Part shown: one piece after another, positions 61,825 through 64,000 of the stretch
How positions within the stretch are numbered: position 1 is the first letter of the stretch
Layout of the letters: each line of letters begins with the position of its first letter
Assembly (NCBI GenBank): GCA_022575985.1
Contig: JAKSXM010000246.1
Coordinates: forward strand, 12,666,001-12,730,000
DNA from: Anagrus nilaparvatae
Taxonomy: Eukaryota; Arthropoda; Insecta; Hymenoptera; Mymaridae
DNA: 64,000 bases
Direction of reading: 5' to 3'
The notes under the pieces: generated by a model
Database searches by the model: none
What the model was told of the DNA's origin: nothing
The model's input: only the letters and a program-made list of their open reading frames with translations
Translations under genes and position numbers: made by a program

Positions 61825-62150
61825 GTAAGGAGCCCTGCGAATCTCCTGTGCCTATCGAACAGTGTCGTTGGAGGCAGCTCTAGTCATTGCTGGGGTAATC
61901 CCGATAGATCTGCACTCAAAAAAAAAATTCAACCTGGCGTCGAAATCCTCCTGTTCATACGTGAGGTAGGAAGTATACGTCGACGCGTATAGTATTCAAC
62001 TTCGACGTGGCGTAGGATCCTATTGTATACAGCCGGCGTCGACTAATGTTCCGACGTCGCGCTTGAAAAGAATTGATCGACGCCGCCACGATACACGTTT
62101 TAACTGCACGTGAGTTTCCATTCTACGAGCGCTCATATTTTTGATTTGAG
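61825..62150. other. GC-rich island with repeated CGACG/GTCGAC motifs
   Basis: About 325 bp far less AT-rich than the rest. Motifs such as GGCGTCGAAATC, ACGTCGACGCGTATAG, TTCGACGTGGCG, CGGCGTCGACTAATG, CCGACGTCGCGC and ATCGACGCCGCC recur in both orientations. No long reading frame, no tRNA box A/B pattern and no clear terminal repeat. Could be a transposon end, an unknown RNA gene or a regulatory island. Confidence 0.45.
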
Positions 62151-62339
62151 TTATTTAAAAATCTATTAATCTTTTTGAATTATTAAACTCGTAGATAATA
62201 TATTATAAATTTTAATAATTATTTAATTTAAATAAAAAAATTAATTTAGAAAGCTATATATGTATATTGTATATATATATATATTTAATGATATTATATA
62301 AGCTGTGTGTTTTGTTCACACAAACAATACATTTTATTT

Positions 62340-62560
62340 AAACAGAATTTTTGAAAATTTTTGAATTCAAAATTTTTAAATGAAAAAATAAAAGTAATAG
62401 CAACTTTTTGTCCTTTTTGAACAAAAGTATTAACATATAAAAATATGGTTTTTAATCTATATCTCGAATTTGATGCTCAATTTTTTGAAAACTTTTTTCT
62501 TAATATTTTTGAATAAACAAAATAAAAAAAACACTATTATTTTTTTTAAATAAAATAATA
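62340..62560 (+). repeat. Body fragment of the hairpin-ended repeat family
   Basis: One to two monomers: GTATTAACATATAAAAATATGGTTTTTAATCTATATCTCGAATTTGATGCTCAATTTTTTGAAAA corresponds in parts to the monomers at 10700-10900. Terminal palindromes are absent. Confidence 0.65.
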
Positions 62561-62590
62561 CTGTTTATTTTTGGGCAGACCCAATTTTTC

Positions 62591-62931
62591 AACCCTGACT
62601 AATAACCGATTTTCCAAGATGGCGGATCGAAAAACTTGAAAAAATGAACATTTAAATTTACAAAGAGGTCTTTTAGTGCAAAAAAATGAATATATGGTTG
62701 AAAATTTTGGATTTTTCAACCCTAAATATTTTCCGATTTTCTAAGATGGCGGACCAAGAAACTTGAAAAAATGTACTTTTAACTTTAAAAAGGGGTTTTT
62801 TAGTGCAAAAAAAATGAATATACGGTTGAAAATTTTGGATTTTTCAACGCTAAATATTTTCCGATTTTCCAAGATGGCGGACCAAGAAACTTGAAAAAAT
62901 GTACTTTTTACTTGACAAGGGGGTTTATTAC
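62591..62931 (+). repeat. 2.7 tandem copies of a ~127-bp unit with AAGATGGCGG
   Basis: Units start AACCCTGACTAATAACCGAT (62591), AACCCTAAATATTTTCCGAT (62718) and AACGCTAAATATTTTCCGAT (about 62846). Each has CCAAGATGGCGGA (or TCTAAGATGGCGGA), AACTTGAAAAAATG, and TTTTAGTGCAAAAAAA followed by GGTTGAAAATTTTGGATTTTTC. They run straight into the satellite array. Confidence 0.9.
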
Positions 62932-62940
62932 ATATAACGT

Positions 62941-64000
62941 ACACATAGCGTTACATATAGCCTTAGAGTAACGTAACCTAAGGAAGTAGGCTATAATGAA
63001 ATAACAACACGTCAAGCCTTACAGTAGCGTAACCTAAGCAAGTAGGCTATAATAAAATAACAACACGTCAAGCCTTACAGTAGCGTAACCTAGGGAAATA
63101 GGCTATAAAAAAATAACGACTTGTCAGGCCTTATAGTAGCGTAACCTAAGGAAGTAGGCTATAATAAAATAACAACACGTTAAGCTTTACAGTAGCGTAA
63201 CCTAGGGAAATAGGCTATAAAAAAAAATAACGGCACGTAAAGCCTTACAGTAGCGTAACCTAAGGAAATAGGCTATATAAAAAAAATAACGACACGTCAA
63301 GCCTTACAGAAGCGTAGCCTAAGGAAGTAGGCTATAATAAAATAACAACACGTCAAGCCTTACAGTAGCGTAACCTAAGCAAGTAGGCTATAATAAAATA
63401 ATAACACGTCAAGCCTTATAGTAGCGTAACCTAAGGAAGTAGGCTATAATAAAATAACAACACGTTAAGCCTTACAGTAGCGTAACCTAATGAAGTAGGC
63501 TATAATAAAATAACAACACGTCAAGCTTTACAGTAGCGTAACCTAGGGAAATAGGCTATAAAAAAAAATAACGACACGTAAAGCCTTACAGTAGCGTAAC
63601 CTAAGGAAATAGGCTATATAAAAAAAATAACGACACGTCAAGCCTTACAGAAGCGTAGCCTAAGGAAGTAGGCTATAATAAAATAACAACACGTCAAGCC
63701 TTACAGTAGCGTAACCTAAGGAAGTAGGCTACAATAAAATACGACACGTCAAGCCTTACAGTAACATAACCTAATGAAGTAGGCTATAATAAAATAACAA
63801 CACGTCAAGCCTTACAGTAGCGTAACCTAGGGAAATAGGCTATAAAAAAAAAATAACGACACGTCAAGCCTTACAGTAGCGTAACCTAAGGAAATAGGCT
63901 ATATAATAAAAATAACGACACTTCAAGCCTTACAGTAGCGTAACCTAAGGAAGTAGGCTACAATAAATAACGACACGTCAAGCCTTACAGTAGCGTAACC
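62941..64000 (+). repeat. 56-bp satellite array with ~341-bp higher-order period, continues past window
   Basis: About 18.5 monomers of 55-59 bp: CTTACAGTAGCGTAACCTA, then AGGAAGTAGGCTATAATA or GGGAAATAGGCTATAAAA, then AATAACAACACGTCAAGC or AATAACGACACGTAAAGC. Variant monomers recur in a fixed order; the rare CAGAAGCGTAGCC variant occurs at 63307 and 63648, 341 bp apart, with the same neighbours. This is higher-order structure. The array is open at 64000. Confidence 0.95.

Noticed and set aside
61830..61925. Possible tRNA or 5S-like gene in the GC-rich island
   Set aside because: No cloverleaf and no proper A/B box spacing could be drawn.
62941..64000. Possible CRISPR-like array because of regular ~56-bp units
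   Set aside because: The whole unit is conserved; there are no unique spacers between repeats. It is a eukaryotic satellite.

Overview
The window looks like nuclear DNA of an insect, most likely a holometabolous insect such as a parasitoid wasp. The evidence is very AT-rich sequence, spliced genes with GT-AG introns, insect-type odorant receptors (7tm_6 family), BEL/Pao, R2-like and CR1/Jockey/I-like retroelement relics, and a very high load of short inverted-repeat elements. The species cannot be fixed from the sequence alone. No prokaryotic, organellar or tRNA/rRNA feature was recognised.

Layout. 1-9.1 kb is a graveyard: a broken BEL/Pao pol (1-2873), a broken CR1/Jockey-like non-LTR element (about 4270-6605), an R2-like relic (about 7150-8640) and decayed C2H2 zinc fingers (8640-9140). 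At 9265-9916 there are two exons of a C2H2-containing gene with good splice sites. 10.0-18.4 kb is repeats, including a hairpin-ended tandem element (10040-11730) with a 68-bp MITE nested in it and a 2.55-kb near-perfect palindrome (13200-15750).

18.5-22.0 kb (+) carries an intact five-exon odorant receptor gene (A). 24.5-27.3 kb (-) carries the largest gene, at least two exons and at least 893 codons, which I do not recognise. 27.5-31.85 kb is an array of ~120-bp repeats split by a foldback element. 31.85-37.0 kb holds two more non-LTR relics and another copy of the hairpin-ended element.

40.2-48.9 kb (-) is a second odorant receptor (B), paralogous to A, with matching exon sizes, a one-base frameshift in exon 1, no recognisable last exon, and introns filled with foldback elements. 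50.0-53.15 kb has a pogo/Tigger-like relic and a large foldback element with a hAT-type MITE inside. 56.4-57.65 kb is a row of three MITEs just upstream of a third, intact and compact odorant receptor gene (C, 57915-60132, +). The window ends with a GC-rich island, a short tandem repeat carrying an AAGATGGCGG motif, and a 56-bp satellite with a higher-order period of about 341 bp that runs off the end.

The three receptors are membrane proteins expected to act with the Orco co-receptor in antennal neurons; A and B look like a local inverted duplicate. The other gene-like pieces show no shared pathway. I did not find a multi-gene system. The least explained items are the unrecognised 893-codon gene, the hairpin-ended repeat family, and the dense set of long inverted repeats, many of them inside receptor introns.
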